Under the pieces are notes generated by a model, which saw only the letters and a list, made by a program, of their open reading frames with translations, did not search any database and had not been told where the DNA came from. A stretch of 64,000 nucleotides of DNA, from the NCBI GenBank assembly GCA_963573315.1, contig OY752148.1:1541263-1605262 (forward strand), read 5' to 3'. The DNA is from Entomortierella parvispora. Lineage: Eukaryota > Mortierellomycota > Mortierellomycetes > Mortierellales > Mortierellaceae. Below are positions 24,301 through 35,091 of this stretch, one piece after another; the stretch's first letter is position 1, and each line of letters opens with the position of its first letter. Position numbers and translations under genes: made by a program.

Positions 24301-26609
24301 AGTCAAAAGAGGGACGCAAAGGAGTATTCAAGACGTTGGGTCATCATCGACATGGCGAGAAAGGCCGTACTAGCCAGGATCTGAACGAGAATGAACACTC
24401 CAAAGATCACCATGCGGAGAGTAACAGCAAAACGGACAATGTAAAGACCACGGCGTCTGCGAGCTCAAAGGTTCCTGCGTCCGTCGAGGCTCTGGCTAAA
24501 GCCTCTGCAATGACCAATATTGAAGAAGTGGACGAAACCGACAAAGGATTGCAGTACTACTACCCAGATCCATACAACGCTCTTAACGAGTTCAAGAAGC
24601 GCTCCAAAATTAGCGCAGACCAAAGGGCCACAGCTATGGATAGGTCGGCATCGTCCAGTTCCTCCAGACTTCCTCTCTCTGCAACCCCATTCTCTGAAGA
24701 CAAGTTGTTTAGGAGCAGCGGATCTGTCATTTGCACGGATAGCCCCATGTTGGATTACACCCTGAATAAGAATGCCCGCCCGTCCTCTTCTGCTAATCTG
24801 TTGGCCACAGCTCCATCGCCGGGAGGCAAGCCTGCGCAGGGACCAAAAAAGATTAGCAAGACCGAGGCTCTATTGCAAGGAGCCCTTTTGGGTAGTGGTT
24901 CTTCAGTTCTGAGCACCTCGAAACTGATCTCTTCTCCACTTCCCGAACCTCCCAAAGATTCGTCGGCGTCAATTATGTCACGATCTTCCTCGGGCTCGAA
25001 GAAGTTCGGCAAAATCAAGTCAAGGAGCAGTCGGTCGAAATCCGATGCGACCACAGGATTTACAGGAGGTTCATCCTCAACACAAATCACGGATCGACCT
25101 AGTACAGACTCGATGATGTCGATGATGTCCACCTCGAGTGCCATGACGACCCTGCCCATTACCACGACCCGACAACCAAGTGTTCCAGCTGCGCTCGTTA
25201 TCCCTCAACCTGCTCAAATGTCCCTGACCCCACCGCCACGTCAAGGATGGGCTCGATCAAAGTCATTCCAGGGTACAACCTCGGCTCCATCAGTATCGAC
25301 GCAAAAGTCGCCGGTACCGGCGGTCCCTACAACCAACATCTCGATCGACACCAAATTGGCGAACCAGCACAAGTCTAGCTCTAGTATCGGTCAAAAAAGC
25401 AGCAATGATGCCCCTCCTTCGTCCTCGAGTGAGACCAGAAGCTCTCGCGAGTCCTCACAAGGCTCACCCACGACAGCGACATCCTTTACTTATGACGGTA
25501 TCCTGACTTCTGTACAGCAGCAACAACTTTCGACCTCACCGCCCTTGTCTCCGCCCATGACAGCTTCCTCGACTTCATCCTCGCCTGCTTCTTTCGCACG
25601 TTTGGGTGGCCTCAAGCCCCGGACCTCTATGGATCCAAGGAACAACTCTTTGGACAGGGATAGTGAGGCATCCAGGTCGATGTTGCTGGGAAAGGATCGG
25701 ACTGCGTTTGGCACTACTGTCATGGACATGCGTCGAGCCAGTGGTCGACACCAACGTTCGGTCGATAATCTGGCTTCGGCCTATTATTACAAACGGGCTG
25801 CAGAATTGAACGGACCCGCTGCTGGAGGACCTAGGAACGGCTCAACTATGGCCTCCACGGGAATCCAATCACAGCAGAACCAACAAATTCCTCCTCCCTC
25901 ACCCTCCCCTTCACCTTCGACACCATCATCCTCGTCCCAGGTACAAACTGGATTCAGTTATTACGGCGTCGGAGGCAACGGTGGAGGAGACAGTGGAAGG
26001 AACTCGCCTTCGCCACCCAATCAGATGCTCTACACTGGGCCATCTACACAATCTGTCCCATCTTTGGCATCTTCTTCTACTTCAACACTGGCTACTAGTT
26101 CAGGAACAGGATCTGGAAGTGGCCCAGGCCTGTCAGCAGGCGTGGGCAGCTTTTATTATCAAAAGAAACATCAGGCAGGAAAAACCAGTGCGGATTACCA
26201 TGCCCCCGGCACCATTGCACCAGGCGTTGTCATGATTCCAGGCGGCGGATCATTACCTTCCCCGTCGGCGTCTTCTGCTACAACTACAGCTCCAAGAGAA
26301 GGAGGAGCAGGAGCGGGAACGGGAAGCTTTATTGGAGGGACGGCCATGACTGCATCATTGTCGGGTTCAAGAGGAGTGTCTTCAGGGGAGGAACATCAAG
26401 GCCGAACGGGGAGTATCACAAAGAGTAGCTCACAGTGGATCACGACTGATGATGACCCTTGGACGGTGGCTATGATTGCACGTGCTCAGCAGCAGCAACA
26501 GCAACAGAAGACGGCAAAATCCAGTGCACCTTTGCAAGATGCCCTTGGCCGCATTTCTTCGCAGGAGAATGTCGAGAGATTTTCAAATTACTCGCAATTG
26601 TCCCAGTAG
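21321..26609 (+). CDS. Seven-transmembrane receptor-like protein D with ~1,300-residue cytoplasmic tail
   Basis: Exons 21321-22310, 22416-23244 and 23347-26609 (1,693 residues), with donors GTAAGT and GTATGT and acceptors CTAG and CCAG. The open frame continues upstream of 21321 without ATG, so 21321 is the first ATG. Residues 1-80 carry four N-glycosylation sequons (NST, NVS, NCT, NGT). Helices: about 80-100, 107-126, 136-160, 174-196, 271-296, 311-342 and 356-376. The loop after helix 4 (about 70 residues) has two more sequons (NLT, NWT) and two Cys. Sequons in the N-terminus and loop 2 fit an N-outside GPCR topology. RSRTPLRL follows helix 1, as in paralogue C. The tail is Ser/Thr/Pro-rich and probably disordered, with an Ala homopolymer encoded near 24000 and a Gln run near the end. 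The intron after CVMTLTV matches one in C. No known GPCR class or RGS domain recognised. Role unknown; receptor function is inferred from topology only. Confidence 0.8.
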
Positions 26610-26822
26610 ATTCAACTACAGGAAAATGGCAGCAAAAGTTTTGAATCCTGGACCGATCTTGGATTTTATCCGGCAATAGCATCAGCAGCAATGGCGAAGG
26701 ATCTGAGTTTGGGGGTGAGTTCTTATGGACTGAGCCAACATTACTGACAGCAACGGCAGGGATCTGAGGACTTGCGCATATGGGACGTAGCCATACATTG
26801 GGCCGCATGTTTTAGTGACCAA

Positions 26823-26828
26823 AATAAA
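26823..26828 (+). terminator. Possible AATAAA polyadenylation signal of 7TM gene D
   Basis: AATAAA occurs 214 bases after the stop codon of gene D, a plausible distance for its 3' end. No downstream element was verified. Confidence 0.35.
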
Positions 26829-27482
26829 TGATGCAGCAGGCCCAAACAAACAATAATGTCTGACTTCAGGAAGCGCCTTGACCAAGGTGCATTGTCCATC
26901 CGAGAGGTGGTGGTATATGTCTGTTGTCCTTGGGAAACAACCGCTGCGCAGGCCAATAATGTTTGATTTCATGAACTGTATTGCCCATGAAGCATTGATC
27001 ATGGCCAAGAGCAGGCTTATGCCGTTCTACCAGGGGAACAATCCCGCACACCAACAAACAAACAACAACCCTGGTTTTGGATCGTACAGAGGCGTGTCTA
27101 GATAGGTTCGACCCACCCCTCTCTCTCTCCGCATGTCCTCGCACAGCAGTGGGCTGGAGGATAAGAATGGATGCGAGACTAAGGATGAATATAAAAGGTG
27201 CTTAAGGGTCTTTACATGGATTTGTGCGTGGACATGGAAATGGGTATTGAGGGCGCTGCCCATGCGACTAGCGTCTTCCGAGCACAGAAAGGCACGGATA
27301 CCGAAAAAACCTCCAAACGCCAAATTTGGTCATCGTCGGCGAAGCAATTCCACCACAAGGTGATGGCGGCTCTGTCGCACAGCATGGTTTTGACAATTTT
27401 TTTTTCTTGATCACTCTCCCTCCCTCTCTCTTTCTATTCTTTCTCTTCCACTCTTTTACCCATTTGCCTTTCTCTACTCAAC

Positions 27483-27671
27483 ATGCTTTCCACTATGACA
27501 CGCAAGCCCATAAACCGAACTCACCTTGCCTCCGACGCTCTCGAGTCCCTGTACCTTGAAGTTAATATTTCCGAGGAGGAGGAGGAGGAGGAGGAGGAAC
27601 CCCAATTGCTCGAAAACCACGCCGCAAGCATTGGAGCAGCAGCACCTGTTTACCCAGGTGGCTATCCTTAG
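27483..27671 (+). CDS. Possible small acidic protein (62 residues)
   Basis: An ATG directly behind a strong pyrimidine-rich leader (27415-27482), the same architecture as the confirmed genes here, opens a frame of 62 codons. It contains ALESLYLEVNISEE, then a run of nine Glu encoded by GAG repeats, and ends VYPGGYP. No family recognised. It may instead be the first exon of a longer gene: a GT lies after TTTACCCAG near 27656 and an AG at 27750, but I could not extend the frame convincingly. The leader is the main support. Confidence 0.3.
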   Translation: MLSTMTRKPINRTHLASDALESLYLEVNISEEEEEEEEEPQLLENHAASIGAAAPVYPGGYP

Positions 27672-28257
27672 GATCCATAAAGTCATCTCATCGCGCCAGA
27701 TGCAGACAAAGCGAAATGAACCTTCTCACTTCTCTATTCCGCCATCTTAGCCCCTCTGTGGTTACAGTTCTTCCTCACACTCGATACAGCACACCGTCTT
27801 AAATCCATGAACGTATGGCCATGAAAACATGCTGATAGGATTTAGCCTGGTCAACAACGCAAAGGACTTGCCTACAATGACCGAACCCACAGAGCTTTTT
27901 ATGTTGAACTGCCCTGCAGAGGTGTCCTACCAGATTCATTAAAAATTTACGAACACACCTCCGCACCGAAGCCGCGTACTCGAGGGGCGCGTTTAATTGA
28001 AACTACATCTTTTCGTCAATGCTCAGTCTCATTTGTCACTCTTAGTCTTGAGCCCTCACAGCAGCTCGCTATCCTTTGTAGGGTCTCAAAGCAGAGAACA
28101 CTGCTTGTCGTTTATGGAGAGGAATTGGCCTCGATTTAAAGGCGGGCTATGACAGCTCTTTCGAAATACCAAAGGGAGCGCGGATCAGACATCTGTTGCG
28201 TGGTTGCTAGGTTAGAGGGGGGAGAAGGGTAGACATGGCTAACGCGCCATGACCAAA

Positions 28258-28576
28258 GACCTGGGGTTTTGGAGGATGGGAGTTCGAAGACCATGTTGCC
28301 TTTCCAGAGTAACCGCGGCCACAACAGTACACTGTTGCTCGGTTTTGTAGAGTCGCCTTGGACGTGGAACGATTTGGGATTATGTGAACGAAAATCACCC
28401 CCGGGGTTTATGAGGATAGGAGTTCGTAAACCATATTGTCTTCCCGTAGTGATTTTGGCCACAACAGTACCTCCCCCCCCCCCGTCGATGATTAACCTTC
28501 TGCCATTTGACCCGAAAAGTAACCCCCCCCCCATCGATGATTATCCTTCTGCAATTTGACCCGAAAAGTTACCCCC
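28258..28576. repeat. Decayed direct repeats of two types
   Basis: A ~70-base unit starting GGGGTTTT.GAGGAT.GGAGTTCG and ending GGCCACAACAGTAC occurs at about 28262-28331 and again at about 28398-28468 with many differences. A second ~45-base unit (GATGATTA.CCTTCTGC then TTTGACCCGAAAAGT followed by a C run) occurs at about 28487-28530 and 28535-28576. Non-coding; probably remnants of a dispersed repeat. Confidence 0.8.
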
Positions 28577-29347
28577 CGATCCCCTCTTGGCATGGCCAGA
28601 ATCTAATGCTCTTCCCGGAGGAGTTTGAAAATGGTCCTGAACTTCAAAGAAAAAACGCTGAAGTCCAAACATCTTGAAGGGTTGTCCCTATACTTGGTAC
28701 CTCAAGGATGCCTCCCTGGATGTGGCTCATTATACAGATATCGAGCATCAATGCGCATGCCTCCATGTGTTTTTTTTCATCCCTTCCCCCCCCTTCCCAG
28801 TGTGCCTTGACAGAGTGATCGTTGTATTTGGGATAGAACTCTGTATGCACCTTTGCACACACCCACCTGAAAGAAGAGACTCCCCTTCAAAATCGTCACC
28901 CTGGCAAATGGATTGAGTCACGAATAGGAGACTTCGCTTTTGGGATGACTCTGCTCCGACTCTGTAGGAGCAGGCAGGGTTTGAGTCCATCAATAGACAG
29001 CGCCTCATAGGAGTAATGAATGAGACCTGTGACCTTAGTGAGATACATTTGGCAATGGCTGTGGCTGCACACAAGATCTGAAGAACGCGAATTATGTGAA
29101 CAATATGACATCCACTTCAGGCCATTATTGTGCGCCTCAGCTCTCAATTTATATACGCCTCTCTCGTTCTTGGTTCGCGTGTAAAGTTGTAAACTCTTTC
29201 ATTTCCTGTTATCTTCATTGTGGGTCAATGAGAACAAACCCCATTCTGATCTGAGCTCTCTGTTCATTTTAAAGGACAACAGGGGTTAAAACTTACAAGT
29301 GCACTATAATCTACGGTTTGTTCTATTTAAGGTGCCTTCCTTGTCTT

Positions 29348-29400
29348 TTGCATGTGGAGGAAATAGGAACCTTGGCTGTATCTTCTTTCTCCACATGCAA
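29348..29400. repeat. Inverted repeat with 12-base perfect arms
   Basis: TTGCATGTGGAG at 29348-29359 is repeated in inverse as CTCCACATGCAA at 29389-29400, separated by 29 bases, so a stem-loop could form in DNA or RNA. No gene is nearby and no partner structure is evident. Confidence 0.8.
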
Positions 29401-32400
29401 GGATGAAAGGCTCACTTGTTCTCGGACTTGCAGGAACATTGAATTGAGTTGTCGTTGAGCTCTGTTTTGACGGCTGTATGTCGTCTCGGACAGTAGACTA
29501 CAGGGCTGCTCAGAGGCAACGGTTATGTAAACGAGAGACACGTTCATTCCTGTTTGCTCATGGAGCGAGCTGGTGTCCTCAATTGATGTCGGATGATATT
29601 GAGGGTTGACGTTGCCATGGGTGAGTTGACAGCCTCATGTTGGACTATCCGGACTCACATGCAGGATTGTTTGTTGTCAGCGAGTCTCTTTGTCGCGTGC
29701 AAGAGATTCTTCGAAAGAAAGAAATATCCAGCCTTGCTTCGCCCTGTGGAATGTGAGAATCATGTTGAGCTCAGTGCCTGGCTCATTAGGAATGCAAGAA
29801 CTTTTATTTGAAGATAAGAATGAGAGACACGGATGCGAGCCGTCCAGGCATTCTTTTGGGCCATGGAGCGCCTCACTTTTGTTCTACAGTATCTCTCTTT
29901 GCTCACCAATTGCTCTCGTCCATAGCTCAGCCGTCTGATTAGCCTTTGAAGGGTGGGCACCCATATCTACAGTCTGCTGGCGGCATCTTTTAGGCGCAAA
30001 AGAGAGTTCGGGCCGGAGGAATGGTTTCTTTTTTTTTCTCACGAGCAATAGCAAACTCCATGGTGCATCCGAAGAGTCTGAAGGGCGAGGGAAGAGGGGA
30101 AGAGCCCCGCCAAGGTACATGTAAAGGATTCTCTGTTTTCGTTCGCAGTGGTGGCCCAAATGTATTCTTGGGGATATGTGAGAATGGTTCTTTTGAGCAT
30201 TTTCTTGTTTCCCTTTTTCATCCTCTATCCAATGGGAGGTCCCATGAGCTGGGGCTGGCGACAAGGAGCATCCAATGGTTCAAAAGATGTCCCTCCATGC
30301 CCCGGTATGGTTGGGCATACTTCGTCTACTGCGTGGCACTCCAAAAAAAACGAGTGGTCACCTTTTGATCTCCAGCCTCCTCTTGTTTAACTTGCGCATC
30401 TAAATCAAATACGACGCTATCCTCTTGGTCCAAGCCATGTAAACTGATCGATTCACTGCAGCCCCACGTCCCTCTTTTGATGTTCATCGTCAAAAAACAA
30501 TTACAATAAAGCTCTCAAGAGGTCCAAGGGGACAGGAGCCAACCACGAGAATAACAAAAAGCGCAGCGTGGGAGAACCAATGAATTGGTCAATGATCGTC
30601 TAGACCTCCTCCGTTTCGCTTAGATGTCCTCGAATAGGCCATACTTCTCCGAGAGGATGCACAGTCTTGCCACAATGGTTGGTTGGTTGCACGCGTGCTC
30701 GGATTTGCGGGCTACCAAAAAAAAAATGAGGTCGATGGTTCCGCCTTTGCTCTCCAATGAAGAGGGCAGTGGACAAAGGGGGGTGACAACAAATTACTCT
30801 TCTGTTTTTGTGTCCGCCGTGCGTTGTGTTACCGACTTGGTTCGCAACAACACATTTCTCTTCATGTCAGGGCTCAGACTTCGGATGGAGTAAACAGAGA
30901 GATTTCGTTCGCAAGCCAGACCCAAGATAATCTGCAGCGACGATAGTCTACAGCACAGTAACTGCAAGGCGGCGTGTGAGTGGGGACAACATTGGGGAGA
31001 GAGGAGATGGCCTAATTCAAAGAATTCAAAGAGGGACAGGTTGCTCTAAAGAAAATAAGATCAACCAGCCTAATAACCCAACCTGTCCTCTGTTCATAAT
31101 CGCGCGAGTGCCTGTGGACACGCCTGCCTATCGCGGGATCTAAACTTCGAGCTAGTGTCAGTGAATGAACTTTTTTTTTAGTGTTTCCTCGCTCTCGACT
31201 TGATCTGACAAAGACTTGGACTTTCGGTCGCAGGTTAATTGCATGACCTTCGAGGGCAGAGGGTAACTGCCATTCCAAATATTTCAGCGATCGCCGACAG
31301 AGAGGCGGATAGGCAGATGGGTACTTGAGCAAAGTGTTAAGAAAGACGCTGTCGCCTGGGTACGATGAGAAATAGGGGTACGGTACGCGCACAAAGATAC
31401 ATTGTGGATGGCAGGAGGGGGGTGAGGAGGATACGCACCCAAATGATGTTTGATCCACTTTGACTTGAGGGTACTCTCCCTCAAAAGATACTTGGATGGA
31501 CATGTATGTACTGTACTGTACTGTACTCTACGCACCGCGCAATGGCACTCTGTAACATGTGTGCAATCAGCAGTAGGAGGGTTGGCGGTCGGCATGTGGA
31601 GTATGTCAGTTCAATGATGGATTACAAAGGAGAGACGAAGGTTTTCAGCCTCGCCCTCGATGTTGAACCTCCTGCTTCCCCGTGTCTTTGACATTTGAAC
31701 CCTCGGACCACGGACGCTCGCGATTCTCCTTTTGTTAGTCCATTGCCATCGACTGTCTGTCCGTAGAACCACTTGATCCCGTTCATGATCATGTCATCAA
31801 GGCCTATCCTGCTCCACGCAAAGCACAGCTTGCACGCTTGCACGCTAAAGATAGATCACAACGACAACACCACGTCTTTGCTGGGGGATTGAACGTCGCC
31901 TCGCCGTCTTTGTCGAAAGGGCCCACCAGAAGCTAAAACTAACACAGTCAGTAACGGTGCAGCACGGCGATTTTTTTTGCAATCCCGCCGAACAAACGCT
32001 GGTGACTGACTGCTGACCCCTCCCCTTGTATCGATCGGATCCCGATCAACAACACCGTTTATTTCCTGCCCGATCCTCCTCTTTCCACAGATGCACACGC
32101 TCGCTCACACACTCACAGGAAGGGAGAAGCAGAGGGATTGCACAATGGGCGCTGTAGGGTGACAAAACGAGGGTGGTACTGCAATTGAGTGATCCTAGTC
32201 GGCTCCAACATTGCTGCCGGTGAAGGGGACGATGGTGCGGATAAGCTCTCTTGTCCTCCTCCTTGCTGTTGCTGTTGCTGTTCACCCACGAAAGGGTCTA
32301 GTCCACATGCAGCATCGCTTGTCATATGTCTGCGCCAGCCCAATGGATGGTTTTCGGATGGAAATGAAAAGAGGAGCTCGAGCTTGGCTGTTGTGCGAAC

Positions 32401-35091
32401 AAGAGACATTATTTTCTTTGTGCTGCCAAAAAAGACGGTTACAAACAAAACCCAGCAGTCCCTGATGGACAATGGAAGCCAACACAGCGACGACAATCGA
32501 CAACAAACAACAATTGTTGTCTATGACTAAGGATGAAAGAGGAGGACGTGAAAGAGAAAGAGACTCGATTTGGTGAGGTCAGGTCGCCGCGACATTAGAC
32601 TAGGTGTCATTGTCCGCTTGACAGAGAGGCTGGATTAGAAGAGAGTAAAGGAAGGACCTTCGCCTCCCACAACTTGAGTCAGCGATCGGAGGGAAAGAGA
32701 TTCTGCAATTGGCGCAAGGGGGTAAATGTCTACTGCGAGGGGAAGAGTGTGGCAAGGCCACCGTTAGACGGAGCAATTGGCATCCCCACTTTTTTTTCAA
32801 CCTCTTGCTTTGTCAATGAGAGAGGCGACTATTGAAAGACTGAAATGAAAATCAGTTACCATCGAGAGTGCCGAACATGTCAAAGTGTACAGAGCAGATG
32901 TTATATTATTGACACCCACACCCAAGACTGCTCTCTCCCTCTTACCCACCCCTCACCCACAATCTCTTCTCGTCCGCCCTGTCTGTGAGCTCTCAATTGA
33001 ATTGAATTGGTCAAGTGAATATGTGCTACTGAATGGACAAAAGTACCCTGACCATATCCTTGCCTCGTTGCCATTCTCGAGTGTCCTTCCAGGTCGAGAG
33101 CACCAACCATCCGTTCATTCTGTTAAAACAAAGCTACCCTGTTTTGACCTGGTTGCTGTCACTTAATTTCCCTGACTGAGCTCCGGCCACCCTCCACTTC
33201 ATTTTCGTTTCCGTTATCTCTTTTCTTTCTCTCTCCCTTTTCTTCTCTTCGTCTCCCGTCCCATATTGTCCTCTCTCTTTCTCTTTTCATACACTTACTG
33301 CTCGACAACATCTCCTTGCACCATCGTCTCTAACTCATTTCCTTTACATCGTTGACAACGCCAGTTACTTACATCGTCCACCCCTCACCGCCTCTCGCCA
33401 CCTCTCCTCACTCTCCTCACTCTCCTCACCTCTCCTCACCTCTCTTCACTTCTCACGTCTCTTCAAAATCTCCCCCCTCCCCCCAACGAATCATCCAAAC
33501 ATCACTCTCCACCGGAACAACCTGTAAGCATCTTCACAGAGCGGCAGATGGCGAATCTCTTTAGATCTGCGATTTTTCTTTTTTTTCTCGTTTGTTTCTC
33601 AATCACCCCTCTGCCCCTGAACATCACCACGTTTTTTTCTGTCATCTGAACACCTTAAATTAAGCCTGTGCCTGGCGGGCGTGTTGGTTCCTGATTTCGT
33701 GTCTTGTTTCTCAAGGGGTTTAACCGACTGGACTGGTCCGGACTGGGCCGGGACCACGCTTTTTTGACAACAAAGATCCTCTTTGCTTGGCCTTTTCTGC
33801 TGTGGGTGAGAGGATGAGTGGTGAGCGAGGGACTTGACCTGGCGTACGCATCTGCGTATCTGACGTTAAGAGTTCATGGATAATGGTACCCATTTTTGTT
33901 GTCATCTTGTTTGTTTTCTTGTTATCTGCCCTTGATCTCAACGGTCAAAAAGGCGCCGTGTGCCAATTTGGATAGTGCTCATCCCTTCCCTGCTTTGTGT
34001 TTCTCTTCCCTCTCCACCCCACTTCCCACACCTCAGGCGACACCTCTTCTTTTGACTTTGCCCTTCATTTCACTGTGCGACAAACATCGATTGCGACATC
34101 GGTGGTGTCAGGGCACCCTCAGTATCTCAGACTTTCACCCTGCAAAAAAAAAAACATTCACACGACGCTCTCAGCTCCTCTCCTCCGTCCTCTCTCAGTC
34201 TCATCGACACCCAGTTGACAGCAGATGAAAAAAAACAAAGAAAAAAAATTAAATGCAAACTCAGCCGACGAGACGGGGGGGGGATCTCTGGTCCGTCAAT
34301 TGTGACCCCTTTCAATTATCTCACGGTCTGAATTTGTTGGTCGGGGAAAAGGACGGCGAGTGAGAGCGATGACAGTCTTGACGACCAACAAGAAGTACGC
34401 AAATAATCAGAGTTATACCCGTTCAAAGGTAGTATTAACATCTTCAGTCGGGCTGAAACTCTGTTGGCGCAGATCGGGCTAGAGGTTCGCCATCCCTCTT
34501 CATCGCTCTTGATTGTTCCTTTCAATTGTTTTTTTTTTTTTTGGCTTTGTTACATATCACGCCAAGGACCTCACCTGTCCAGGAGTGCGAACAGTGGAAC
34601 AACTGTGAGAGAGGACATGGTACCCCTGGTGGAGGAGAAGGGCGGGAAAGAAAAATACGACGAATGGCGGGGAGGCGCAAGATGTCAGCCCTTGGGTGTG
34701 CTCCCATGCATTGCATGTGCGTGCAGTATCTGGGTTATTGACGCCCACTTCCTTCCCTCCAGCCCGTACAAAACTCGGGCACCCTTCCCAGCGGGTTTTA
34801 ATTTCCTGTTTCCCCATTTGCTCTCCTTTTAGTGCAGCTCTGGGAAGGCCCAGACTGCCGTCGATTGCTGCAATCCGGATTGAGTCGACAAAGGGACACT
34901 GATTACGGAGGACTAACTCGGCATGGTCGCTTTCTTTTTTCTCTTTGTTTCTCCAATAGTGTTCGTTCAGTCAGCGACCACAACCTATTTTGGCCGTTCG
35001 TTCGTTCTTTTTCTTCCCTTCACTTTCCCTTCCGTTTCTTTTTTGCACCATCACTCACGACGACACAACGATACCACCTTTGCTTGTTTGA

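Larger units (their letters stand above)
26610..35091. other. 8.5-kb gene-poor region
   Basis: Apart from a weak 62-codon candidate at 27483, I found no protein-like frame. The region contains decayed direct repeats at 28258-28576, an inverted repeat at 29348-29400, short CTGTA repeats near 31510, and CTCCTCA repeats near 33400-33440. The last ~1.2 kb before the pseudokinase gene is pyrimidine-rich and probably includes its leader. Open frames elsewhere lack composition or motif support. Confidence 0.5.

Noticed and set aside
31012-31503. 163-codon minus-strand frame beginning MSIQVSFEGEYPQV
   Set aside because: The start looks slightly protein-like but there is no leader, family motif or splice support; the rest is Ser/Pro/Arg noise.
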